The translations under genes were made by a program, and so were the position numbers. A DNA stretch of 64,000 nucleotides from an uncultured Desulfovibrio sp. (lineage in GTDB: Bacteria; Desulfobacterota; Desulfovibrionia; Desulfovibrionales; Desulfovibrionaceae): NCBI GenBank assembly GCA_944327295.1, contig CALVHF010000005.1:34820-98819 (forward strand). The letters are read 5' to 3'. The stretch's first letter is position 1, and every line of letters begins with the position of its first letter. The notes below the pieces were generated by a model. The model did no database searches and had not been told where the DNA came from. It saw only the letters and a list, made by a program, of their open reading frames with translations. Below are positions 20,769-28,640 of this stretch, in pieces.

Positions 20769-21803
20769 TCAGACAGTAATCTCCTCTGCCTGTTCCGCAT
20801 CCTCGTGCAGCAGAAATTCTTCCAGGAGTTCGTCCAGCTCCGCAAAGCTGCGGCACTGGCAGAGTTGCTGGCGGAGCCTGCGTATCCCGGGGAAGGTGCG
20901 CACATATCGGGGCACGATGCTGCGCAGCCTGAACAGGGCATGTTCCTCGTCGTCGTACTGGCTGATGAGGCTCATGTGGCGTTCAATCATGTGCTTGAGG
21001 TCGCTGCGGCTGTGCTCGGGCAAGGGCTGTCCCTGCACAAGGGCCAGGTGATCGCTGAAAATGGCCGGATTGGTCAGGGCGCCGCGGCCGTACATGACGC
21101 CGTCCACGTGCGTTTCCTGCAGGCAGCGCACGGCATCTTCGGCCGTGAACAGATCGCCCGAGGCCAGCACGGGAATGTCCAGTGCTTCCCTAGCCCTGGC
21201 CAGTTCCTCCCAGCGGGCTGTCCCGGAAAAGCCCTGTCTGGCCGTGCGCGGATGCAGGGTGATGAGACCTGCGCCGGCATCCTGAAGCCGCAGGGCGAGA
21301 TCGAGCCAGGGACAGGAGTCTTCGGTCAGGCCCAGGCGCAGCTTGAAGCTGACATGCCCTTTCTCTGCCTCGGCAATCATGGCCCTGGCACAGGCCAGGG
21401 CATTGTCCAGATCCCGGAACATGGCCGAACCGGCTCCCTGACGGGCGACCTTGGGCACAGAACAGCCCATGTTGAGATCGAACCAGGCAAAGCCCTTTTC
21501 TCTGAGTGTGCACACGGCCCTGCCCAGAACCGGAGCCTCGGCACCGAAGAGCTGCACGACAAGAGGCGTGTCCTCGGGCACGGTGGCCAGGACCCGCCAA
21601 GTGTTGTTGCCACCAAAGTCCAGGCCCTTGGCACTGACCATCTCCGTGACACAGCAGGCAGCACCGTATTCGCGGCACAGGGCCCTGAAGGGCAGATCAC
21701 TGTAGCCTGCCAGGGGTGCAAGCCAGGGTTTGTCGGGGCCAATGGGCAGTTTTTCGGGCTGCGGGGCCACGGTCTGGGGAAAGGTCAGGGCATGGTGGGT
21801 CAT
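20769..21803 (-). CDS. dusB: tRNA-dihydrouridine synthase
   Basis: FMN enzyme reducing uridines to dihydrouridine in the tRNA D-arm. The 344-residue TIM-barrel protein begins near WLAPLAGYSDLPFRALCREYG and has FDLNMGCSVPKVARQGAG with the catalytic Cys. It continues with SFKLRLGL, ITLHPRTARQGFSG and GVMYGRGALTNP, all Dus signatures. The start at 21803 is supported by GGAGT seven bases upstream; earlier in-frame codons run into the divergent promoter region. DusB is the most likely subfamily in this phylum. It is probably first in a dusB-ispH-selB run. Confidence 0.88.
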   Translation of the reverse strand: MTHHALTFPQTVAPQPEKLPIGPDKPWLAPLAGYSDLPFRALCREYGAACCVTEMVSAKGLDFGGNNTWRVLATVPEDTPLVVQLFGAEAPVLGRAVCTLREKGFAWFDLNMGCSVPKVARQGAGSAMFRDLDNALACARAMIAEAEKGHVSFKLRLGLTEDSCPWLDLALRLQDAGAGLITLHPRTARQGFSGTARWEELARAREALDIPVLASGDLFTAEDAVRCLQETHVDGVMYGRGALTNPAIFSDHLALVQGQPLPEHSRSDLKHMIERHMSLISQYDDEEHALFRLRSIVPRYVRTFPGIRRLRQQLCQCRSFAELDELLEEFLLHEDAEQAEEITV

Positions 21804-21851
21804 GAAATACTCCGTGAACACAATGGGCCGGTGGAACAGGCACAAAGACGG

Positions 21852-21880
21852 CCCAGGGCCGATCTTTGATCGGTCCTGGG
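21852..21880. repeat. Inverted repeat between divergent dusB and transglycosylase genes
   Basis: CCCAGGGCCGATC (21852-21864) and GATCGGTCCTGGG (21868-21880) form 13-bp arms with one mismatch and a TTT loop, in the divergent intergenic region. It is either an operator or a 5'-leader hairpin of dusB. Confidence 0.4.
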
Positions 21881-22056
21881 AACAGGGTTCTTGCGAAAGG
21901 CACAGGACCGAAAGGACTAGGATGGGATGAGGCGTACGCAGAAGAAGGAGCGGCGCTTCCGAATCTGCCTTTCTTGCTCTACCCTCTTTGCGGGTCAAGG
22001 AAAAGTATGGCAGAGTTCCTTCTGCAAAAAAAGAAAGGAGAGCAGTTTTCAGGAAC

Positions 22057-23331
22057 ATGCAGTGGCAGGATTTGCGAGAGAGGCTCGGGAAGGGCCAGGA
22101 CACGGGTGGCTTGGCACTGCTGTGCTTTGTTGCATCTCTTGCCGTACTGCTCTGTGCTCTCATCCCGGAGACAAGGCAGGCAGAAGAGGGACGCGCTGCA
22201 CGCAACGAGGAAGGCTCTCTCCTTGCGTCCTGGCAGCGCTCAAGGGTGGAGCAGTGGCAGCAGTCCGGCATCAAGTCCTGGTATGTGGAAAATATACGTC
22301 CCTTTGTGCCGGCCATGGAGCAGGAGCGGTCTGCCTTTGGCAGCCTGTGCGTCCGGGCTCCGGTGGAAGATCTGAGCCACGCCCAGGCCGAAGTCGCAAA
22401 CACGCACCCCGTTCCCCTGCTCGACGATTTCGGCCAGTGGGAGCTTGTGGGCTATCAGTCCGGCTACCTTGGCGAGCAGCTGACTTTGCAGGGCTATCCC
22501 GTGCGCTGGCTGCAAGGGGCAGGTGTCCCAGCCTACGAACAGATGCAGGCTCGCAGCAGGAGCCTTGCGGAGACCAAGGAGCCCTTTTCCTACGTCACCA
22601 GGGCCAGGGGCCTTGGCCTGAAGGAGCCCATTCTCCGTCATGCCGCAACAGTGCAAAAGTATGCCAGGCAGTACCAAATCCCTGCGTCCCTGCTCTTTGC
22701 CGTCATGCAGGTGGAAAGTGGTGGCAGACATGAAGTGGTGAGTGCTCGCAATGCCGTGGGGCTCATGCAGGTGCAGCCTCAAACCGCAGGTCTTGAAGTG
22801 CACCGCTATCTCATCCGTCGCGAGGAAGCCGAAAAAGTGTCAGGAGCTGCCCGGGCAGGAAGGTCGCTGCAGGATACGGCTGCAGGACCAGGAAGTCGTG
22901 CACAAGGCCGATTGGGGGGAGCGGCTCCCGGGAGCGAGGCACTCATCGCAGAGCCAGGGGGCACGAGCGTGCCCGGCAGGGCACAAGGCAGCGATCCCTC
23001 TGGAGACGACCTGCATCATGTGCTCTCTCAACCGGAACGCAACATCTTCTACGGCGCAAGCTACCTGCACATCCTGGACAAAACGTACTTTGGAACGGTC
23101 CGGGACAGGGAGACGCGTCTTTTGTGTGTGGTTACGGCATACAATACAGGTCCAGGACGTTTGCAGAGACTCTTTGCACAAGATTCAAAAAAATCACTTG
23201 AGATCATCAATTCCTATACGGCAAATGGTCTGTATGAAGAGATAAGGACACGATTGTTTCAAGAAAAAACATTCAGCTATATTGATAAGGTCATTACCCT
23301 GATGCATCAATATAAAAGAATGGGTTACTGA
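22057..23331 (+). CDS. Membrane-bound lytic transglycosylase (MltC/Slt-like)
   Basis: Cleaves peptidoglycan glycan strands. From the ATG at 22057 the 424-residue protein has a membrane anchor (about residues 18-36), a unique N-terminal domain, then an SLT domain with catalytic Glu220 (FAVMQVESGGRHEVVS) and AVGLMQVQPQTAG. It ends with NIFYGASYLHIL and TAYNTGPGRL. Order and motifs resemble MltC, but the anchor is a helix, not a lipid. Residues about 257-322 form a Gly/Ala/Pro-rich, low-complexity insertion inside the catalytic domain. A TTG start at 21988 would add 23 residues. The later ATG is favoured because the helix then sits near the N-terminus. Confidence 0.82.
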   Translation: MQWQDLRERLGKGQDTGGLALLCFVASLAVLLCALIPETRQAEEGRAARNEEGSLLASWQRSRVEQWQQSGIKSWYVENIRPFVPAMEQERSAFGSLCVRAPVEDLSHAQAEVANTHPVPLLDDFGQWELVGYQSGYLGEQLTLQGYPVRWLQGAGVPAYEQMQARSRSLAETKEPFSYVTRARGLGLKEPILRHAATVQKYARQYQIPASLLFAVMQVESGGRHEVVSARNAVGLMQVQPQTAGLEVHRYLIRREEAEKVSGAARAGRSLQDTAAGPGSRAQGRLGGAAPGSEALIAEPGGTSVPGRAQGSDPSGDDLHHVLSQPERNIFYGASYLHILDKTYFGTVRDRETRLLCVVTAYNTGPGRLQRLFAQDSKKSLEIINSYTANGLYEEIRTRLFQEKTFSYIDKVITLMHQYKRMGY

Positions 23332-23464
23332 CAAGGATGAAATAGGGAATGGGCAACTCCGGGCCTTGCGAAAAAAAACTTGAAGGCTGACATCAAACTT
23401 CGTATATACCGGCAAGCACTCACAGAAAAATCCAGCAGGGTCCTGCCCTGCACGAGGTCTTTTT

Positions 23465-24130
23465 ATGATGAACCGTTTCCTACTTCTTCCGCTTCTTGCC
23501 CTGTGCCTGATGACGGGTGCCTGCCTGACCGATGCCCAGGTGAAGAACGATGTGGCCGTCGTGGATATCGGCCGCCTGATCCGCGACAGCGAGCCCGGCA
23601 AGGCCGCACAGGCTTTCCTGGAAAGCATTCAGAAGGACTTCAATGACAAGCTTGCTGCCCAGCAGGAGAAAGTCCAGCAGAACCAGAACGACAAGCAGGC
23701 CATGCAGACGCTTGAGACCATGTATGTAAGCATGCAGCAGCGCATGCAGACCGAAGAGCAGAATGCGACCAATGTTCTGATTGAGCAGATCCTGCAGACG
23801 GTCAAGAATTTCCGCCAGCAGAAGAACTATAAGGTCATTGTGCGTACAGAAGCTCTTCTGGACTACGATCCCGCCTGTGACGTGACGGGTCTTGTTCTTG
23901 ACGAAGTGAACAAGCTCAAGATTGACTTCAAGCCTGTGACGGGCGAACAGGATCTGTCCGGACAGGACGCGGCCGCAGAGTCCGAAGCACAAGCCGAAAC
24001 TCAGGCAGCACCTGTCACGCAGGCTGAGCCCGCACAGGCCGCCGAACCCGCAGCCAAGCCTGCTGCCGAACCCGCACAGGCTGCAGAACCCGCAGCCAAG
24101 CCCGCAACCGAACCTGCACAGGCCAAGTAG
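23465..24130 (+). CDS. OmpH/Skp-like periplasmic lipoprotein
   Basis: A 221-residue protein with a signal peptide ending in a lipobox (LMTGAC, Cys20). Next comes the OmpH/Skp start VAVVDIGRLIRDSEPGKAAQAFLESIQ and a long Gln/Lys/Glu helical coiled region like the Skp tentacles. The C-terminal tail is Ala/Pro/Glu-rich and contains a 14-residue repeat twice (EPAAKPAAEPAQAA). Skp-type chaperones are normally soluble, so lipidation and the tail are unusual. GAGG lies seven bases before the first ATG; an adjacent second ATG is possible. A strong terminator follows. Confidence 0.75.
   Translation: MMNRFLLLPLLALCLMTGACLTDAQVKNDVAVVDIGRLIRDSEPGKAAQAFLESIQKDFNDKLAAQQEKVQQNQNDKQAMQTLETMYVSMQQRMQTEEQNATNVLIEQILQTVKNFRQQKNYKVIVRTEALLDYDPACDVTGLVLDEVNKLKIDFKPVTGEQDLSGQDAAAESEAQAETQAAPVTQAEPAQAAEPAAKPAAEPAQAAEPAAKPATEPAQAK
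24044..24127 (+). repeat. Tandem 42-bp coding repeat in the Skp-like lipoprotein gene
   Basis: Two head-to-tail 42-base units starting at 24044 and 24086 encode EPAAKPAAEPAQAA and EPAAKPATEPAQAK, with a partial unit before them. Such tracts vary in copy number between strains. Confidence 0.7.
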
Positions 24131-24190
24131 GCTTGGAGCTTGAGAGCCAGGATGTTCTGCAGCCACATGCAGACAGCCTGAACAATGTGT

Positions 24191-24231
24191 AAAAATCCCC
24201 GGACCCTTCTTAACAGGGGCCGGGGATTTTT
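24191..24231. terminator. Strong terminator after the Skp-like gene
   Basis: AAAAATCCCCGG and CCGGGGATTTTT form a stem bounded by A- and T-runs, usable from either strand. Confidence 0.88.
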
Positions 24232-24345
24232 CGTTGCTGCGCAGGAGAGCCCTGCGGGGAGCCGCTCGTCCTTCTCGGCATTGAGTTCGGGCACAGTGCC
24301 AGGAGAGGCTTTCTGCCGGCAGACAACAAGGGCAGTACGCCCAGG

Positions 24346-24381
24346 CAAAACTGCCGGGCCCTGTTGTGCAGGGTCCGGCAG
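24346..24381 (-). terminator. Terminator of cydAB
   Basis: CTGCCGGGCCCTG (24351-24363) pairs with CAGGGTCCGGCAG (24369-24381), with TTTT next on the minus strand. It begins 57 bases beyond the cydB stop. Confidence 0.7.
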
Positions 24382-24437
24382 CAAAAAGGGCTCGTCAGCT
24401 CAGGGATCGGCAGTCACTGCCGGGCAGTACGCGACTG

Positions 24438-25466
24438 CTAGTAGGAGTGGCTGTCGTTGACCACCTCATTGGGGGTCAGCTTGTGGGAGAAGAGACGGTA
24501 GGCCCAGAACTGGTAGATCAGAACGATGGGTACCATCACCAGGGCAACACCCAGCATGATGGTCAGAGTCAGTTCACTAGAGGCAGAATTGAAGGCCGTG
24601 AGCGAGGCTGCCGGATCCATGGAGGAGATGAGCATGTTGGGGAAGATGCCCATGACGCCGAAGAAGGTCACCGCAATGATGAACACACAGTTGCAGACCC
24701 AGGCAAGGAGAATCTTCTTGCGCAGGAGCATGACAAGCACGCCTGCCAGACCAGCCACGGCCACCAGGGGAATGATGAGCAGAGCCGGCATGGCAATGTA
24801 GTTCTTGAAGATGTCGGTGTAGAAGGCTGTCAGGAAGAGGAAGGCCAGAAGACAGATTAGGGTCAGGGGCCAGAGCAGGTAGACAAAGCTCAGGGAGCGT
24901 TCCTGCAGTTCGCCTTCTGTCTTGAAGCACATCCACAGGGCTCCGTGCAGGGCAAACATGACCAGGAAGAAGAGACCGCCGGCAAGGCCGTAGAGGTTGA
25001 GGAATGTCAGCAGGTTGCCGTGGAAGACGCCGTTGGCGTCAATGGGAATGCCTCTGAACAGGTTGGCAAAGGCCACGCCGAGCAGAACGGCGGCAACAAG
25101 ATTGGTGGCAAAATGCACAAGATCCCAGAGGGAGCGCCAGGCCGGATGAGCGACCTTGTTTCTGAACTCGTAGGAAACGGCTCGCAGGATCAGGGCAAAG
25201 AGCAGGAGAAGCAGCGGCACGTAGAGGGCCGAGAACATGACGGCATAGGTCTTGGGGAAGGCGGCAAAGGTGACACCGCCGGCGGCTATGAGCCAAACTT
25301 CGTTGCCGTCCCAGAAGGGGCCGGTGGCATTGTAGATGACACGGCGTTCGCCCTCATCGCGGGCGGCAAAGGGCAGCAGAGCGCCCAGGCCGAGATCAAA
25401 ACCGTCCAGGATGAAGTAGACTGCCCAGAGCAGGGCCCAGAGAATGAACCATATGGTTTCGAGCAT
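24438..25466 (-). CDS. cydB: Cytochrome bd quinol oxidase subunit II
   Basis: Membrane subunit of the bd oxidase, which reduces O2 to water with quinol electrons. The 342-residue protein starts MLETIWFILWALLWAVYFILDGFDLGLGALLPF, contains GPFWDGNEVWLIAAGGVTFAAFP and has eight or nine hydrophobic helices. Its ATG lies two bases after the cydA stop, so the two are translationally coupled. In an anaerobe its likely job is O2 scavenging and tolerance. Confidence 0.96.
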   Translation of the reverse strand: MLETIWFILWALLWAVYFILDGFDLGLGALLPFAARDEGERRVIYNATGPFWDGNEVWLIAAGGVTFAAFPKTYAVMFSALYVPLLLLLFALILRAVSYEFRNKVAHPAWRSLWDLVHFATNLVAAVLLGVAFANLFRGIPIDANGVFHGNLLTFLNLYGLAGGLFFLVMFALHGALWMCFKTEGELQERSLSFVYLLWPLTLICLLAFLFLTAFYTDIFKNYIAMPALLIIPLVAVAGLAGVLVMLLRKKILLAWVCNCVFIIAVTFFGVMGIFPNMLISSMDPAASLTAFNSASSELTLTIMLGVALVMVPIVLIYQFWAYRLFSHKLTPNEVVNDSHSY

Positions 25467-25468
25467 GG

Positions 25469-26776
25469 TTAAGCCTCCTCAGGCCCCTTGCGGGCATATT
25501 TGATGAGCAGGTAGATATCCAGAATGCCCAGGAGAGTGTACACCACAATGAAGGCAATGAGGGAGAAGAGAATGTTGCCGGGATCCACAGGGGAAACGGC
25601 ATCGGAGGTGCGCATGAGGTTGTAGACAATCCACGGCTGACGGCCGATTTCCGCCACGGCCCAGCCCAGGGCAATGGCAAGATAGGGCAGGGGAATCATC
25701 CAGGGCAGCACGGAGAGCAGACGGGGATGGGGCTCGTCCTTCTTGCGCTGCAGGAAGGTCCACAGGGCGACAAGGATAAAGATGCCGCCAAGGCCAATCA
25801 TGAGGCGGAAAGACCAGAACGTGGGGCCGAGCGGAGGACGGTCTTCCTTGGGGAAGTCCTTGAGGCCCTTGACCTCGGCGTCAAAGCTGCCAAAGCTCAG
25901 GAAGCTGACCATGCCGGGCAGCGGAATGGCCTCGATGCTGTTGGTCTCGTTTTCGGCATCCGGCACTGCCAGCACGTAGAAGGGCACATTCTTGGCAGTT
26001 TCCCAGTGACCTTCCATGGCAGCCAGCTTGGCAGGCTGCAGCGTGGCCACGTTCTTGCCCTGCAGGTCGCCCGTAAGGGCCACGGCCAAGGCCAGGATCA
26101 GGGTGAAGGGAGCTGCAAAGCGGAAGCTTTTGCGGAAGAAGTCCGCATGCTCGTTCTGCTTGCGCATATGCCAGGCAGAGACGCCAAGCATGAAGAAGCC
26201 GGCCAGGAGCCAGGCCGTGATGATGGTGTGCGCAAACATGCCCCAGGCATAGGGGTTGGTCACGACATCAAAGAAGTTTGCCAGCTCCGCACGTCCGTTG
26301 CGCAGGACATAGCCTGTGGGATTCTGCATGAAGCCGTTGGCAAGGATGATCCACAGGGCAGAGAGGTTGCCGGCAATGAACACAAGCCAGGCACAGACGC
26401 AGTGTGCCTTTTTGCTGAGCTTCTTCCATCCGAAATGCCAGACTGCCAGGAAGGTGGATTCCATGAAGAAGGCCACTGTGGCTTCAATGGCTAGCAGAGA
26501 GCCGAAGATGTCACCAACGTATTCCGAGTAGCGGGACCAGTTGGTGCCGAACTGGAATTCCAGGGTGATGCCCGTGACAACGCCCAGGGTAAAGTTGATC
26601 AGGAAGAGCTTACCCCAGAACTGTGCGTGTTTGCGCCAGATTTCGTCATTGGTTCTGACGTATTTTGTCTCCATCCAGGCGATGAGGAGCGAAAGCCCCA
26701 GCGTCAGAGGGACAAAGATAAAGTGGAAAAATACAGCTACAGCGAACTGCAGCCTGGACAGCATTACTGCATCCAT
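25469..26776 (-). CDS. cydA: Cytochrome bd quinol oxidase subunit I
   Basis: Haem-bearing subunit with the quinol site. The 435-residue protein begins MDAVMLSRLQFAVAVFFHFIFVPLTLG, including the b595/d ligand His18. GRAELANFFDVVTNPYAWGMFAHTI includes the b558 ligand His, and the Q-loop GDLQGKNVATLQPAKLAAMEGHWET carries the conserved Lys and Glu. The Q-loop is the short type, giving a total length well below that of E. coli CydA (about 520). GGGAGGGAG precedes the ATG. There is no CydX-like small ORF I can support between cydB and its terminator. Confidence 0.96.
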   Translation of the reverse strand: MDAVMLSRLQFAVAVFFHFIFVPLTLGLSLLIAWMETKYVRTNDEIWRKHAQFWGKLFLINFTLGVVTGITLEFQFGTNWSRYSEYVGDIFGSLLAIEATVAFFMESTFLAVWHFGWKKLSKKAHCVCAWLVFIAGNLSALWIILANGFMQNPTGYVLRNGRAELANFFDVVTNPYAWGMFAHTIITAWLLAGFFMLGVSAWHMRKQNEHADFFRKSFRFAAPFTLILALAVALTGDLQGKNVATLQPAKLAAMEGHWETAKNVPFYVLAVPDAENETNSIEAIPLPGMVSFLSFGSFDAEVKGLKDFPKEDRPPLGPTFWSFRLMIGLGGIFILVALWTFLQRKKDEPHPRLLSVLPWMIPLPYLAIALGWAVAEIGRQPWIVYNLMRTSDAVSPVDPGNILFSLIAFIVVYTLLGILDIYLLIKYARKGPEEA

Positions 26777-27186
26777 GCCACTCCCTCCCGGTTACCTGAG
26801 ACTGCACAGGGCACAAAAGCAGAAGGGGTCCGGCCTCTGTTGTGCGAGTGCGCAGGCTCAGAAAATGTAAAGTGCAAAAAATGAATGGACTCTGCTGGAG
26901 TACAGATTGGTCGTGCCGGCGCACAGATTCAGTTTGCCCCGACTGGGCAGGCGCTTGAGCCACCTGGACTGGCCTGCCCTCTTGCGCTGCGGCATGGGTC
27001 TACTTATCGATAATCAGAGCTGTTTGCAAGCAAGAAGCCTTGCTGCAGGAGCGAAGCCCCGCTTTCCCGCGGCAGCAGTGCCCTCTGGGAAAGGGCTTTG
27101 CAGCCGCAAGGATCTTGTTCCTCCCGGCCTGCAGCCTGTCAGCCGGGAGGAACATTCTGTCTTTCGTTTTTTTTTCGAAAAGGGGA
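26777..27186. other. Upstream region of cydAB, no gene recognised
   Basis: This 410-base stretch should hold the cydAB promoter on the minus strand. I see no clear -35/-10 pair. It contains a hairpin at 27116-27154 and ends at the third copy of the 150-bp element. Confidence 0.5.
27116..27175 (+). terminator. Orphan hairpin with plus-strand T-run
   Basis: A 13-bp perfect stem, TGTTCCTCCCGGC (27116-27128) with its complement (27142-27154), is followed by a nine-T run beginning about 12 bases later. The orientation suits plus-strand transcription, but no plus-strand gene precedes it. On the minus strand it lies downstream of argJ and the inserted element. Confidence 0.4.
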
Positions 27187-27344
27187 TTAGGGCGTGTTGA
27201 CAAATTAGGTGTCGCCCTGATCTGGCCTGATTTCAGACGGGGTCATGGTGCGACAATGAGCTCTAATGGAAGTCGGTGCGCCTCATTTATATCGGCATAT
27301 GCCGGTTGCCACTGCCGGATTTTGATTTTGTCAACACGACCTAG
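27187..27344 (+). mobile_element. 150-bp IS5-like miniature element, copy 3
   Basis: The core at 27191-27340 is the same length and orientation as copies 1 and 2, with a handful of substitutions. It is flanked by TTAG on the left (27187-27190) and CTAG on the right (27341-27344); both fit YTAR. The right CTAG contains the TAG stop of argJ read on the minus strand, so insertion preserved the gene's end exactly. Confidence 0.82.
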
Positions 27345-28534
27345 GATCTGTAGTCGGAGTTCAGCTTGACGTAGCCCACGCTCAGATCGGAGGCTTCCAG
27401 GGTGTAGTGTCCCGGGCCCACGCCGATGGCAATGTCAATGGGAATGTCTTCCTTCTGCAGGGGTCCCTCAAGCTCGTCATCGAAATTGTTGCCCAGGGGC
27501 TGCCCGTTGCGGAAGAGTTCCACGCCGCACAGGGTTACCGAGACATCCTCGGGCTTCATGGGAATGCCGCTGCGTCCCACGGCAGCCACAATGCGTCCCC
27601 AGTTAGCATCCCGGCCATAGATGGCCGTCTTGACAAGCTGGGAGTGGCCGACGGTGCGGGCCACCTGCTCGGCATCCCTGTCCGAATCCGCGCCATGGAC
27701 ATGGATGTGCATGACCTTGGTGGCTCCTTCGCCATCCTTGACCAGCATGTGCGCTGTGGTGCGCAGAATGTCCGTGAGAGCTGCCTCAAAGAGGGCGGCA
27801 TCCGCAGGATCATCCAGGGAAACACCGGAGGCACCGTTGGCCAGGGCCAGAATCGTGTCGTTGGTGGAGGTATCCCCGTCCACGCTGACCCTGTTGAAGG
27901 TCGCGTCGGCACAGCGTGCAAAGAGGGCCTGCCACTTTTCGGGATCCACCTTGGCATCCGTGAGCACCACACAGAGCATGGTGGCCATGTTGGGACAGAT
28001 CATGCCGGCCCCCTTGGCCATGGTGGTCAGGCGTACCGTGCCGCCGGAGAGCTGCAGATCCCTGCTGGCGAACTTGGGAAAGGCGTCCGTGGTCATGAAG
28101 GCCCTGGTAAAGCCTTCGGCATCGCGACTGCCCAGGCTTTCCACCAGGGCAGGCACGGCGGCTTCCCACTTGTCCATCTTGAGCTGATCGCCAATGACAC
28201 CAGTGGACATGGGCAGAAGGCTTTCTGCCTCAAGGCCCAGCCTGCCGGCCACCATGGCCAGGGTGGTGCGGCAGTTTCCAAGCCCCTCGTCTCCGGTGCA
28301 GGCATTGGCCTGACCGGAATTGGCCACGACGCCGCGCACGGTGCGGTGTCGTGCGAGAATGTCCTGGCAGACCAGGACAGGAGCTGCCTTGAAGACGTTG
28401 GTTGTGAAGACACCGGCAGCAACAGCATCGGCTTCAGAAACAATGAGACCGAGATCGTCCCTGCCCTGCTTCTTGAAGCCGGCCTGTGCGGTTCCGGCAG
28501 CAAAGCCCCTGGGCAAATCATTTGTCTGTTTCAC
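27341..28534 (-). CDS. argJ: Bifunctional ornithine acetyltransferase/N-acetylglutamate synthase
   Basis: Recycles the acetyl group in arginine synthesis, and in the bifunctional form also makes N-acetylglutamate from acetyl-CoA. The 397-residue precursor contains the self-cleavage motif CPNMATMLC (usual form NMATML), with nucleophile Thr near residue 185. It also has MSTGVIG and the C-terminal GRDANWGRI. The start is GTG at 28534 with AGGA upstream. It is not next to other arg genes; it lies downstream of fusA, behind the fusA terminator. Its stop codon is shared with the CTAG flank of a mobile element. Confidence 0.95.
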   Translation of the reverse strand: MKQTNDLPRGFAAGTAQAGFKKQGRDDLGLIVSEADAVAAGVFTTNVFKAAPVLVCQDILARHRTVRGVVANSGQANACTGDEGLGNCRTTLAMVAGRLGLEAESLLPMSTGVIGDQLKMDKWEAAVPALVESLGSRDAEGFTRAFMTTDAFPKFASRDLQLSGGTVRLTTMAKGAGMICPNMATMLCVVLTDAKVDPEKWQALFARCADATFNRVSVDGDTSTNDTILALANGASGVSLDDPADAALFEAALTDILRTTAHMLVKDGEGATKVMHIHVHGADSDRDAEQVARTVGHSQLVKTAIYGRDANWGRIVAAVGRSGIPMKPEDVSVTLCGVELFRNGQPLGNNFDDELEGPLQKEDIPIDIAIGVGPGHYTLEASDLSVGYVKLNSDYRS

Positions 28535-28576
28535 GGCGGAAATCCTTGGGCATGCCAGTTTTCTGGCGTTTGCATG

Positions 28577-28615
28577 AAAAAAAGAGGCGGAGAGCCTGAA
28601 ATAGGCCGCCGCCTC
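28577..28615 (-). terminator. Terminator of the str operon
   Basis: GAGGCGG (28584-28590) pairs with CCGCCTC (28609-28615) and is followed on the minus strand by seven T residues. It lies about 25 bases beyond the fusA stop and before argJ. Confidence 0.8.
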
Positions 28616-28640
28616 GTATGCGTTCTATGAAAAGTCAGTC

